Origin: Haematobia irritans
Taxonomy: Eukaryota; Arthropoda; Insecta; Diptera; Muscidae
Direction: 5' to 3'
DNA: 64,000 nt
Assembly (NCBI RefSeq): GCF_050003625.1
Contig: NC_134399.1
Span: 43,230,671-43,294,670 of the forward strand
The position numbers were made by a program, and so were the translations under genes. Positions within the stretch are counted from its first letter, which is position 1. Every line of letters starts with the position of its first letter. Shown piece by piece: positions 47,640 through 58,396 of this stretch. The notes beneath the pieces are model-generated. The model was not told where the DNA came from and searched no databases. It worked only from the letters and a program-made list of their open reading frames with translations.

Positions 47640-48330
47640 CCGTCACATCAGCCGCTTCAATCGAGTCATCAAGAATGTCCTCTTCAGAGATATCGGTGAC
47701 TCTCGCAATAACCATAGGTTCAACTTTGGTGAGTTCTGAGGCAGTAGAAGCCTCCTCACGCATACTGTATCTATCCATGTCTTCAAATGTCTTGGTATCC
47801 CCCTCGACTTCGCAAGAGGATCCGCTTACTTCTGATTCAGACAGAGGCTTGTCCATTTCTGAATCCTTTAGCTGATCGTTTTTATACACCTTCATTTGGA
47901 TATAATGAAAGCCATAACATACACGGCCCTGGGACTTTGCTAGATGTGGCAAAGACTGAGTGTTCAATATAAACACTGCATGCCGTCTTGGCCCATCCAC
48001 TTCATCCAAACGGCCAACCTTCCAATCAGCTGTTGGAAGATCTGGATTGCATTGTTTCAGTCTATTTAAAATAGATTCATGGTCAGGAGGGTTTGCAGGT
48101 ATCCACGCATGTGCTCTTGGTCTAGCCGGTATGTCTTTCTTCTCGACTAACTCTAGAGCAGCTCCTTCCCAAACTTCACCAATTAGTATCAGAGCAGCTT
48201 TAAAACATTCTATAGACCTCTGGTCCTCAAATGCGACTAGCTTAAATCGTCCTTGATACCAACCAGCCTCTTGGTGTCGAGGATCTGGGCCGGGAAACTT
48301 TTCCAGCACCTGTGAGTAGACGCCAGACAA
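47584..48330 (-). CDS. LINE ORF1, 5'-truncated, DUF4780-like
   Basis: 248 codons, with the frame open further upstream to the element edge (GEIENALSGVYS) and no ATG; the first codon at 48330 is TTG, so the true N-terminus is lost. Residues about 20-170 resemble the DUF4780 domain of insect LINE ORF1s: GWYQGRFKLVAFEDQRSIEC, EGAALELVEKKDIPARPRAH, WIPANP, DWKVGRLDE, AVFILN. The C-terminal 90 residues are acidic, Ser/Glu-rich and probably disordered. The presumed role is RNA binding in the retrotransposition particle. Its end overlaps the ORF2 start, as expected for coupled translation. Confidence 0.8.
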   Translation of the reverse strand: MSGVYSQVLEKFPGPDPRHQEAGWYQGRFKLVAFEDQRSIECFKAALILIGEVWEGAALELVEKKDIPARPRAHAWIPANPPDHESILNRLKQCNPDLPTADWKVGRLDEVDGPRRHAVFILNTQSLPHLAKSQGRVCYGFHYIQMKVYKNDQLKDSEMDKPLSESEVSGSSCEVEGDTKTFEDMDRYSMREEASTASELTKVEPMVIARVTDISEEDILDDSIEAADVTVVENLDGPTDPPDKSSSL

Positions 48331-48529
48331 AGCATTCTCAATTTCCCCCCCCTGTAGCTCTTACATAAGAATATTGCTCGATTTTTACAAATTTGGATTT
48401 ATTACCCACACTAATTCAACGATTTTCTCTTTTTTAATAATGGGTCCAATATCAGTAGCATACTAACTCCGTAGGTGCAATATCAACTATGTTACAGCCA
48501 GTGTTGTTAGTAGTAGGGGGAATTCCCTA

Positions 48530-48968
48530 CGCCCAAAGAAATGTGTTAGTAGGGACAGCAGAAAAGTCTGCAAAAACAACAGAAAGTCTGCTGAAAAAGG
48601 GACAGCAGTTCGATTACTCTAAAACATGTTTTATTTTGGCTAAAACAAATAAAAATGTCAACTTAGGAGCTATCCTAACATAATTAAAACAACATTTTAT
48701 GAATATCTATAGTATTTGAACAAAAATCTGAATATTTATCGAATTGAGGCATAAAAGCAAACAAAATATTTGCTGATCGTATTTAGGAGCTTGTAAGTAT
48801 ATTACAGTGCAAAAATATACCAAAAAACTACTTTTGGTTCTTAAATATGCTCTGGGGAAAAATTTATAACCTAAAAATCTTATAAATTGTTTTTCATTAG
48901 GCCCTGAAGTACCAAAATAGAACAGCAGACATCGACTGCTGTTTTTAGCAAACTTTTTTCCATGAGTG
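48530..48968. mobile_element. E-family MITE, second copy (E2), 439 bp
   Basis: CGCCCAAAGAAATGTGTTAG (first bases mutated from CACCC) and TTTTTTCCATGAGTG, with TA on both sides (48528-48529, 48969-48970). Relative to E1 it has an extra block near 48720 and a deletion near 48610. Confidence 0.7.
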
Positions 48969-48970
48969 TA

Positions 48971-49529
48971 TATATAGGGGTTTTCTAATATTTAGCATTT
49001 TGTAGGCACGTAGGACCACAATGTAGGGACATTTTCACTCAACACAATTTGTAATAATTTTTACACTTTGGTGGCTCTAGAGGAGGAAATTAGAAGCCGG
49101 CAAGGCTTGATCTTTAATAATGTGTGGTAACAACATTTACCACTCGTGCCAAAAAAAAATCTAACAAAAAGATTGCCACAAATCTACCAAACAAATATTT
49201 CTATAGAAATTTTTGTCAAAACTTTCTTCCTGTAGAAAATTTTGTCAAAATTGTATTTCTATAGAAAAATTTCTCACAAAAATTTGTTTATAGAATCTTT
49301 TTTCAAAATTTTCTTTTACCATTCGTCGTAACCTCTCTTCGATACCACTTGTACTTTATGCAAGTAGTGACAACTGTTGCAATGCGAACAGTGACGCAGT
49401 CAAGCAAGTGAGCATAGGTGTACGAAGGGGGAAAAATGGGGAAATTAAATTAAATGAGGTACATTGGTACGAGGGCTAAATTAATTAAATCGAAAAAAAA
49501 AACAGTATGTACGAGCAATTGGCTCGTTA
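48971..49529. repeat. Mostly unassigned; F1 30-bp repeat remnant
   Basis: 49140-49330 carries decayed CTATAGAAAATTTTGTCAAAATT units preceded by CCACTCGTGCCAAAAAA, the internal F1 30-bp array. The remainder shows nothing recognisable. Confidence 0.45.
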
Positions 49530-49611
49530 CACATAAAATGTTTGAAATATTATATACTTGGATACAAACATATATTAATTTAGAAATAGCCTATAAATAT
49601 ATATGTGTTTA
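49530..49611. mobile_element. B-family internal fragment
   Basis: AAATGTTTGAAATATTATATACTTGGATACAAACATATATTAATTTAGAAATAGCC is nearly the same as 38603-38690 in B4. It is interrupted by mariner M3. Confidence 0.55.
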
Positions 49612-50648
49612 AAGGGTGATACGGTCAAAATTTGGTCAATATAAACTTGACGTATTTCTTTCAATTTTGCATTTAAAAAACCTGAACACCCCTCATTTTG
49701 AAGTTGTGTGTGTGTAGTATGTTGCTCCTATTTTGATTTTGGAATTCACTCTTCAGTTGTCAAAATGCCGTCAAAAATGCGCATCGCGAAAATCCGAGCT
49801 ACTCGCACGCAAAGCTGGCAAAATGGCTAAAAGTTGCCAAATCAATCAATACAAATGTAATTAAAGTGTTTGGGGAACGTTTGTCGACAACCAGGAAGTC
49901 TGGATCGGGGGGAAATCGAAAACCGGAAGCCGCTGAGACGACAAAGAGAGTTGCCGGTAGTTTCAAGCGAAACCGTAACCTCTCTCTCCGAGATGCCGCA
50001 AATAAGCTGGGTGTATCGTCTACAACCGTGCATCGAGCCAAAAAAACGATCCGGACTATCGACAAGAAGGTAGTGACTCCAAATCGCGATGATAAACAAA
50101 ATACGACGGCCAAAGCGCGATCCCGGAGGCTGTACACGACGATGCTGACGAAGTTTGACTGCGTGGTAATGGACGACGAAACCTACGTCAAAGCCGACTA
50201 CAAGCAGCTTCCGGGACAGGAGTTTTATACGGCAAAAGGAAGGGGAAAGGTAGCAGATATTTTCAAGCACATAAAACTGTCAAAGTTCGCAAAGAAATAT
50301 CTGGTTTGGCAAGCCATCTGTACCTGTGGCTTGAAAAGCAGCATTTTCATAGCTTCCGGGACTGTCAACCAAGAAATTTACGTGAAAGAGTGTTTGAATA
50401 AACGTCTGCTGCCTTTCCTGAAGAAATACGGTTGTTCCGTACTGTTTTTGCCGGATTTGGCATCTTGCCATTACGGTAAAAAGGCCATGGCGTGGTACGC
50501 CGCCAACAACGTGCAGGTGGTTCCCAAGGACAAGAACCCTCCCAACACGCCAGAGCTCCGCCCAATTGAGAAATACTGGGCTATTGTCAAGCGGAACCTA
50601 AAGAAGACCAAAAAACTGCTAAGGACGAGCAGCAGTTCAAGGCAATTG
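49612..50648 (+). mobile_element. DD37E-type mariner, 3'-truncated copy M3
   Basis: Left TIR AAGGGTGATACGGTCAAAATTTGG after TA (49610-49611). Homology to M1 stops at GCAGCAGTTCAAGGCAA. The right TIR is missing. Confidence 0.85.
49766..50648 (+). pseudogene. Mariner transposase, most complete copy (M3)
   Basis: A deletion just after ATGCCGTCAAAA removes about 35 bases of the N-terminus and breaks the frame. From about 49866 the frame is open for 264 codons. The DDE core is visible: VVMDDETYVKADY (first Asp), FLPDLASCHYG (second Asp) and ELRPIEKYWAIVK (Glu). I count 37 residues between the second Asp and the Glu, hence DD37E. The C-terminus is cut, so it is inactive. It would have acted as the cut-and-paste enzyme for M1 and M2. 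Confidence 0.88.
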
Positions 50649-50916
50649 GTCAGTACCTGAAACATGTGTACAATATAATTTCTATGGACAATTGGGATGT
50701 TTCGAGCATTTTGAAGACTGAGTATTTCAATTTGTACCAAATAGGTCATTCTACTACCATTGTACTTTTAAGAAGTGGGATTTACCAAATCTAGTACAAT
50801 TGTACCAACTTTTACATACTTGAACCACATATCATGCAAGTCAAGCACATGTATTTTGGGCAAAAAAGTTGGATATCATCAGTTCATAAGCTGCTCCAAA
50901 CTGCGACATTTTCTAC
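50649..50916. other. No recognised feature
   Basis: Sequence after the mariner break point. No repeat or frame recognised. Confidence 0.4.
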
Positions 50917-51215
50917 ACAGAATCATGACCATTTTAACCATACTGGAGTTCATTCCTACTATTTTTAGGAATCATATGAAACGTTTCTTTTGCTTTAGTT
51001 CATAATGAATATATGTGTACGGTCATTGAACTTTATACCCACGTTTAGTTCATAAAATGTTTGAGACATACTTAAAAACAAAAATAAAATTTCATTGGGC
51101 TGTTTAAAATTTCGAAAAAAATAATAAAAATTTAACAACAAACACATAAATAATTGCAATAAAAATAAGTTAAATCCAGCGTTAGTTTAACTACGAAATT
51201 GTTTCGGAGTAGATG
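50917..51215. repeat. L repeat, copy 2
   Basis: Counterpart of 37895-38155. Ends at ACTACGAAATTGTTTCGGAGTAG and abuts a second mariner relic. Confidence 0.6.
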
Positions 51216-51455
51216 CATTGGTCGTTTTTGCAATATTTCTGGCGGATCTTCACTCCAAAATGGACAATTCTGCTTATTTAGGTGCCTATTGAAAATGGGC
51301 TTCGTCGCTGAACACAACTTTTCAATAAAAAATTATAATGAACTTTCTTATGATGAATGTATTTTGTTAAATAAATTCAATAATTTGCAAGCGTTTCTCG
51401 TTTTTAAGACAATTCATGGTTAAATTAAAAAAATATTTGTAAAAAATCACCCTTT
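51195..51455 (-). pseudogene. Second mariner/Tc-type transposase, internally deleted relic
   Basis: On the minus strand the end AAAGGGTGATTTTTTAC (51455) is followed by a start like MNCLKNEKRLQIIEFI. It then jumps to FSDEAHF and, after a frame break, HLNKQNCPFWSEDPPEILQK. The 'VNKQN.R.W..ENP' style stretch is seen in many insect mariner-like transposases. The middle is deleted. The TIR differs from M1-M3 (GGGTGATTTTTT against GGGTGATACGG). Confidence 0.6.
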
Positions 51456-51539
51456 ATTATAAAAACGCTATGATTATGTACATAAGTATAATATTGATTT
51501 AATATTATTTAAGACTTTATTTAATAGCGTATTTTTATA

Positions 51540-51680
51540 TCCTCCGCCATAGGATGGGGGGTACACTAACATTTTCACTCCGTTTTTAGCACATCGAAAT
51601 ATTGACCTCGTACCCCATATATAAGTATATAAACCGGCAATATGTCTAGTATCTTTTATTATTTTCATAAGGTTTAACAT
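51540..51680 (-). mobile_element. F1-type hairpin-end fragment
   Basis: TATATCCTCCGCCATAGGATGGGG and CTCCGTTTTTAGCACATCGAAATATTG, diverged from the F1 hairpin end. Stops at the adjacent C-type fragment. Confidence 0.6.
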
Positions 51681-51683
51681 ACA

Positions 51684-51930
51684 CTAAAAAACGTATTGTG
51701 AAGCCAGAGATTTTTTGTTCCTACAATAAGAATGCGAGTTTTGCTTAGCATAGAAGAAAAAAAATTTAATTTTCAAATACGGCTCCTAGTATCAAGTATT
51801 CCGAACTCAAATTTAAAAGAGAAATATCTTAAATGTGTTCTTACATCAACTCTCCGTTTCTTTGGCTCGGAATCAATACGAAAGATCTTTAGAATAAAGA
51901 CAAAATCTTTTTAACCGGAAAAGCTTTTTA
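51684..51930. mobile_element. C-family fragment, degenerate (C4)
   Basis: CACTAAAAAACGTATTGTGAAGCCAGAGATTTT matches the C1 left end. TTTCTTTGGCTCGGAATCAATACG and AAAGACAAAATCTTTTTAACCGG match its right end. The middle is deleted. Confidence 0.55.
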
Positions 51931-52689
51931 TTTTATATAATTATACCCCCCACCATAGGATGGGGGTATATTAACTTTGTCATTCCGTTTGTAACACATC
52001 GAAATATTGCTCTAAGACCCCATAAAGTATATATATTCTGGTTCGTGGTGAAATTCTGAGTCGATCTAAGCATGTCCGTTCTTCCGTCTGTTGAAATCCC
52101 GCTAACTTCCGAACGAAACAAGCTAACGACTTGAAACTTGGCACAAGTAGTTGTTATTGATGTAGGTCGGATGGCATTGCAAATGGCCTATTTCGGTCCA
52201 CTTTTACGTATAGCCCCCAAATAAACGGACCCTAAAATTTGGCCTGCGGAACCTCTAAGAGAAGCATATTTCAACCGATCCGGCTGAAATTTGGTACATG
52301 GTGTTGGTATATGGTCTCTCACAACCATTGTGAAGATGCTTCTTCACATTGTTTTACGGCAGTTATGTCTAAGTAGCTTTCCAATGAAAAGGGTTTCTAT
52401 AGGAATGTTGTTCCCATAGGAATTTGAAAAACAAATAAAAATTTAAAGATTATTCATTTTAAAAATTTCGAACTGATACAATCAGTAGTCATTTGGTGTC
52501 GTTATAAAATTTTGCTTTTGTATTGGAAAAATAAGGAAGCACATAAATAACATATTTATTACTATTGTGCGTAAGGATCCTCCAAAGAGTTCATAGTATA
52601 ATCATTTCCCGTCTTCCAGAGAGTGCTCATATTATCACTTAAAGACAAGATTTTCATTTTTCATCTGAGAAAGGCTGTGGCAAATATAA

Positions 52690-52751
52690 AAATAAGGAGT
52701 GGCTGGACGGTCAGATCGAAAGAACCCGAAGTTTTCCGGTACTCCTTATTT
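52690..52751 (+). other. Hairpin in LINE2 5' region
   Basis: AAATAAGGAGT and ACTCCTTATTT pair perfectly over 11 bp around a 40-base GC-rich loop containing TGGCTGGACGG. It may be a structured 5' UTR element. Confidence 0.5.
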
Positions 52752-53157
52752 ATTACCATCCCGAGCAGTACTAATTCGTAGCGTACAATAATCGCTAATA
52801 TTTACATCATTTGGGCCAACAAACTAAATTTATTGTAACTTTCGTAGGAACTAATGATTCTCCCGAAACCAGAATAGTCTAGGATTGTCACGAAATTTTA
52901 ATAACAAATACTTTCAAAACACGCGGATTTTGATGGATCATTATAATTTCTTTAATTAAGTTACCACCACAATATAATTTAATTCAAAACAACTTATGTA
53001 CAGAGCTATTCACATTAAGAGTACAATTTGTAAATGAATGTAGCACAGTGAACCTCCATCAAGAAACAGGCCTGTTTACAACGATGTATGGTGAGTCCAA
53101 TTTCATATACTTACATTTGTAATAGCTCTCTTATATAAATCATTACACAATATTAGC

Positions 53158-53734
53158 CTAAAGCACAGGTAGAAGTCCTTAAGGAAGAATGTAAACGAAA
53201 TAGGAAAGATATTAACTGGCTCCAAAATCAAATACAATCTTGCAAGCTGTTCATTAAGGGTTTGAATAATTCCAACAATCCTCGAAAGCAGATTGTGGAC
53301 TTAATGAACGACGTACTCGAAATAAACCCGGAAATAAAATCTGTATCTAAGGTTTTCGAGCGTAATGGAAAAATGTCTGTGGCAGTTCAATTAGAAAATT
53401 CTCATGGGATAAACGAGGTTTTCAAAACATAAAGAAACTAAACAATTCCAACATAATTATAGAATGCGACATTCCCCCAAGTAAATTGATAAAAAAGAGA
53501 ATTCTTCGGTATATTAGGCGTGAAATTCTTGAAATCAGCAAGGCGTATAAGATATGGGTAAGAGCGGATTCGATGGTAATAGATAGTAAATATTTTACCT
53601 GGAATGAACAAAATCAGTTAGTCTGCGGAAAAATGACTGCAGAGCAGGAGCTGATAAAACTTTACGGAGAAGATATAAAATGTTTGAATATGAACTATAA
53701 CAATATAGAACAGATCTTGAATTCAAAAAACTAA
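53158..53734 (+). pseudogene. LINE2 ORF1 remnant
   Basis: Two frames. 53158-53432 encodes a coiled-coil-like stretch (EVLKEECKRNRKDINWLQNQ) then LFIKGLNN and SVSKVFERNGKMSVAVQLEN. After a one-base shift near 53428, the piece to 53734 reads ECDIPPSKLIKKRILRYIRR and YFTWNEQNQLVCG. The order coiled coil, RRM-like, C-terminal domain resembles L1-type ORF1 RNA-binding proteins (inference). The N-terminus was not found. Confidence 0.55.
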
Positions 53735-53739
53735 GGCTA

Positions 53740-54729
53740 TCAAAACACGAAAACTTTAACTTTAATAATATTGAAATATTATCGTACAATGTAAATGGAA
53801 TAGAGAATAAATTAGTACACCCTTCATTTTTTAATTATGTAAACCAAGCACATATTTTTGTATTAGTGGAAACACATCTGTCAACAGAAAAGTTTGATCA
53901 ATTAAAAAAATACTTTCCAAAACATTACTTACACAATAAACCAGCAACAAGAAATCAACGATATGGAAGAAGAATTGGGGGAATTTTGGTTGGCGTCAGC
54001 AAGGATCTAGATGAAATTGGTATTACATTTGAAAGTCTTAATGACGAAATGTTCTTATGTTTCATATTTAAATCAAAACAGTATGCATTTACCATCATTC
54101 CGCTATACTTAAGGCCGGCAACATGGGACAATGATCTTGTTCAGTTAAAGAATAAATTAGAGAATGGTGAGCTTATAAACCCTATTCTAATTGGAGATAT
54201 GAATGTGAGAATTGGAGAGGATAACCAAGAGGTAGATAAATGTATTATCGATAATTACGCAATGGGATATGTAACACGAAGATCGAAAGACAAAACTCTA
54301 AATAGCAAGGGCCAACGTTTCTTAGAGCTGTGCACAGATTATAGCATGCTGGCTCTAAATGGAAGAACCCAAGGAGATGAGAATGGCGAGTACACATATA
54401 TTGGAGCTAGAGGCAACTCCGTAAATGACATCTGTGTAGTTTCATTCGATATTCTGGAACATGTTGATAAATTTAAAGTTGACTCCAAAACTTGGTCAGA
54501 TCATCTACCAATAACATTAAGTCTAAGGTCAGTTAGTCCAAACAATACCAAACCGTTAGGCCTTCTTCCAAAATTGATATGGAGAGAATCATTTAAGAAC
54601 ATATATCAATCAAGACTGAATAATAAACTTGGTGGTGTTTTAGAAGATAATGAAGAACCTACTCTGGAACTGCTTAGTAATATTATTAAACAATCTGTTA
54701 CAGTCGAAACACAAACACAACAATGCTAG
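53740..54729 (+). pseudogene. LINE2 ORF2, endonuclease portion
   Basis: The frame opens before the first usable Met (53866) with ILSYNVNGIENKL, the expected endonuclease start. Then LVETHLSTEKF, IGDMNVRIGE, YTYIGARGNSVNDICVVS and WSDHLPITLSL follow, covering the catalytic Glu, Asp/Asn and SDH positions. It ends at a stop (54727) caused by a frame break relative to the RT frame. The endonuclease motifs look intact. Confidence 0.8.
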
Positions 54730-56179
54730 GAAGAAGAGTTTTGAGATGCTTGAAAGATTTAGAAAATCCAATAACTTATCCGACAAACAAATATACATGC
54801 AAGCTTTAAGTGAATACAAACGTATTGGCTACGATAGCAAGATGATGTACATTCAACAACTCGTTATTAAAATAAACAATGTATGTAATAGCAAAGAATG
54901 GTGGAGCCTTGCACGCGAAATCCGAGGGCACAATCCCCAAATAGGTGCTCAAATTAAGTCTGCTGAGTTTAAAAACTACTTTAAATCCCTACTTTATCAA
55001 AATGAACAGAGGATTGAAATCCAATACGCTCATATGCTCCATGAAGATGTCGATTTAGATGGACCCATCACCACAGATGAATTATACCATGTATTAAAGA
55101 AAGCCAAATTGAACAAAGCGCCGGGAGAAGATCGGATCCCGTATGAACACATAATCAACGCAACACACAATTTTCATATAATAATGGTTAAAGCGTTTAA
55201 TAGAATTTTAGATAGCGGTCAAATTGAAGATTCATTTACCAAATCAATCATATTCCCTATTTATAAGAAAGGAGATCCCAGTCAACCATCTAATTATAGA
55301 GGAATTTCCTTTATGAACACTATTAGCAAAGTTATGATGGGCATACTTAACGAGAGGTTACATAATTGGTTGGAAAAACACAATATTTTACTTGAATACC
55401 AGGCCGGTTTCAGAAGGCATTATTCTGCAGCAGATAACGTATATAATCTTGCATCTATAGTACACATAAAATTAGCTGAAAAAAAGAAAGTATATGGGTT
55501 CTTTGTAGATTTTAAAGCGGCATTTGATAAAATATCAAGATCATCATTGATTTATAAATTACATGCTATGGGTGTGTCATCAAAATTCGTAAAACTCATC
55601 GAAAGTATATATAGAAATACCAGATCGGCGGTATGGACCGGTAATGAAATATCAGATTATTTCGACACCAAAGAAGGAGTGAAGCAGGGATGCCTATTAT
55701 CACCATTGCTGTTCGCGCTATATATTAACGATTTACATGAACATCTGCAAGGAGGAGTCAACATTGACTAAATCAATATCAGAATATTATTATACGCATA
55801 TGATATTGTTATTTTGGCGGATGATTCTAGAACTCTTCAAAATATGATTCAAAAACTAGAAGATTTTGATTTATGGAACCTTGAGGTCAATATGGCAAAA
55901 TCGGAAGTACTAATTTTTCGCAACGGAGGGGTGCAAAGGAGTGATGAACAATGGACTTATAAAGGCGCAAATATAAAAGTATCAAAAAACTATCAATACC
56001 TGGGTGTTCTGCAAACTCCACGGATGAGCTTCAAAACCCATGTTATTAATCGCACAAAACAATCGAAAAATGCTATAAACACAACATGGAGAGAGTTTTT
56101 GGGGAAAAAGGATATTTGCTTGAGCATGAAGTGGGGAATATATACAGCAGTATGTCGGTCGATACATATATTGTCTTAA
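54650..56179 (+). pseudogene. LINE2 ORF2, reverse transcriptase portion
   Basis: A frame shifted by one from the endonuclease carries KAKLNKAPGEDRIPYEHI, SIIFPIYKKGDPSQPSNYRG, YQAGFRRHYSAADNVYNLA, VYGFFVDFKAAFDK and GVKQGCLLSPLLFALYIND. An in-frame TAA at 55769-55771 interrupts it. The catalytic box reads YAYD instead of YADD (55793-55804), so the first Asp is lost. The thumb region continues with NMAKSEVLIFRNGG. Clearly inactive. Confidence 0.85.
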
Positions 56180-56753
56180 CAGTGATTTCATCAATCATAT
56201 TCTTAAATCTATTGCTTAATTTAACTACATTTTTATACATAATTAAATTCTATACCACAATAATCAAAACATTATAATTATTATTTATATCATCCATATA
56301 TATATTCGCCTTAATTTCATATTGAGTTCTATCAAATATATGTAATTAATTCTAATTTAATTTTTAAATGAAAAACTAATTTGTTTTAGTATTTTCCACG
56401 AAAGGTAAATGAGTCTTCGACGGGATATAGTAACAAAAGTTGACCATTGGTTCAGCTTAGTATATAAGGTAACGAAAGTTTGGTAACTATGTAATTTAAA
56501 ACTAAGCCATTATGATGGTATGTCATTTCCTTTTCTCTCCCTCTCTTTCTATTTTCTATGTTATTTAATTCCTCCCGTACTATACTAAGAGCTACCTTAT
56601 GTTTTCTTTTATGGAGTCGCATCCGACTCCTTCTCCGATGAACAAGAACTGTCCCAAGATTGAGCACAGCCGGGGCCAGAAGGTAGCCATGTTCAAAGCA
56701 GAAGGAACCCGAGTGGTGGATCGTCACACCATATAACCCCCATATAGCCCCCA

Positions 56754-57578
56754 CACTCTTAGAAAAATATGTTTTTCATATGTTCCGATATAAACAAAAT
56801 GTGTTTCGGGCACAATTTTAAAACACAATATATTTAAGTGCAAACAAGGTGTGTTCCTAAACGAACACTAAATGTTTGGGACATCTATGTTAATATGTTA
56901 GAATATATTATGTTTGGGGCATGAATGTTTCATAAAAATCATATGTGTGAATGCAAACATATATAAATTTACAAATTTCGACTAAACATACATATGTTGT
57001 GATATTTTATTCAAAGCGACAGAGAGTATAGAGAAAGAAATAGAGATGGAAACCGGGAGAGTTGACTGGAGAGTCCACGTGGCAAACAAATGTATGTTTC
57101 TGTTAAATAATGTTATGTTTGCATGGGCTCGTGGGCGCTGCAAACTATGCTATATAAGTGTAACTTATAACGATAATTATCTACTGGTGACTATAACAGC
57201 TACGTAGTCCAGTGGGTAGTTTGTTGGCTTACAAACTGTATAGTCCTCGGTTCGATTCTCCGTGCAGGCGAAAGGTAAAATTTAAAAAATGTATAAAAGT
57301 GAATAATTTCTTCAACATTATTTGTATTACAGAAAAAGGTGCCAAGAACTAAAATATTTCGAGGAAGTGAAAATTACGAGTATTAGGCAATGAGCACAAT
57401 CGTCTTTGGGAAAAATTCTTCCAAGCATATAATATTTTTGGGCTCAAAATGCTTCCACACATATGATATGTTCACATAAAACAAACATATTAATGTTTCG
57501 GCAGTATCCAATAATATATGTGCTTCCTGCAAAATATGTTTGGAACATATGTTAAAGAAGCGATTTTTTTTGAGGGTG
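56754..57578. mobile_element. B-family element B2, 825 bp, internally deleted
   Basis: CACTCTTAGAAAAATATG and CGATTTTTTTTGAGGGTG with CA on both sides (56752-56753, 57579-57580). It lacks about 1 kb relative to B1, joining GAGAGTTGACTGGAGAG to CCACGTGG. The type A tRNA-like sequence and its intron-like segment remain. Confidence 0.85.
57199..57274 (+). other. tRNA-like sequence, type A, in B2
   Basis: AGCTACGTAGTCCAGTGGGTAG and GGTTCGATTCTCCGTG, then GAAAG-GTAAAATT. It retains both boxes although its type B partner is almost completely deleted. Confidence 0.6.
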
Positions 57579-58396
57579 CATATAAACGAACCCCCAGATT
57601 TGGCTTGCGGATCCTATAAGAGAAGCAAATTTCACACGATCCGTCTGAAATTTGGTACATGATGTTTGTATATGGTCTTGAACAACTAAGCCAAAATTGG
57701 TCCATATCGGTTCATATTTACATATAGCCCCCATATGAACCGATCCCCAGATTTGGCATGCGGAGCCTCAAAGAGGAGCAAATTTTATCCAATCCGGCTG
57801 AAATTTGGTACATGGTGTTGGTATATGGTCTTTAACAACCATACAAAAATTGGTCCATATCGGTTCATAATTATATATATCCCCCATATAACCCATCCCC
57901 ACACTGTTAGAAAAATATGTTTTTCATATGTTCCGATGTAAACAAAATGTGTTTCGGGCACAATTTTAAAACACAATATATTTAAGTGCAAACATGTAAT
58001 GTTCCTAAACTAACACAAAATGTTTGGGACACATATGTTAATATGTTAGAATATATTATGTTTGGGGCATGAATGTTTCATAAAAATAATATGCGTGAAT
58101 GTAAACATATATAAATTTACAAATTTCGAGTAAACATATATATGTTGTGATACTTTATTCAAAGAGCGACAGAGAGAAAGAGTTAGTATAGAGAAAGAAA
58201 TAGAGATGGAAACCGGGAGGGTTGAATAAAAAGATATCAACATAACACAGCGAGAGATTGAAATGAGAGCAATTTCTGTGAAACCGCTTGTATGTTGTTT
58301 CGGAAAACTGTTTTATGATAAGGCCATAAATATTATTTAATTTGAATAAAGAGAATAGACATTCGGAACAAAGAGAATAGACTTTTGAAAAACAAA

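Larger units (their letters stand above)
43893..48350 (-). mobile_element. LOA-like LINE with intact ORF2
   Basis: It reads right to left: 5'-truncated ORF1, overlapping ORF2, short 3' UTR, and a tail ...CTGCCACTTTAACCTAACCTTAACCTAACC. CCTGTAG on both sides (43886-43892, 48351-48357) is a possible short target duplication. The tail matches the SINE and the 4565 fragment. Confidence 0.8.
43320..48480 (+). mobile_element. F5 repeat remnant, split by the LOA-like LINE
   Basis: Units with AATCGGTTCAGA..TAGATATAGCTCCCATATATAT are spaced 152 and 154 bp (43460, 43612, 43766). Similar units (TTGCTCGATTTTTACAAATTTGG) resume after 48358. Termini not seen. Confidence 0.5.
52331..56729 (+). mobile_element. 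Second LINE, decayed, inserted in F1g
   Basis: About 4.4 kb: 5' region 52331-53157, ORF1 remnants, endonuclease and reverse transcriptase frames, then a non-coding region 56180-56729. Possible target repeats are CACAACCAT (before 52331) and CACACCAT (56726), which are weak. Exact limits are uncertain. The clade differs from the LOA-like element, since no RNase H is seen. Confidence 0.7.

Noticed and set aside
52690..52751. HDV-like or hammerhead ribozyme
   Set aside because: A strong outer stem is present, but I could not identify the conserved core (CTGATGA/GAAA or the nested double pseudoknot). Kept only as a hairpin.
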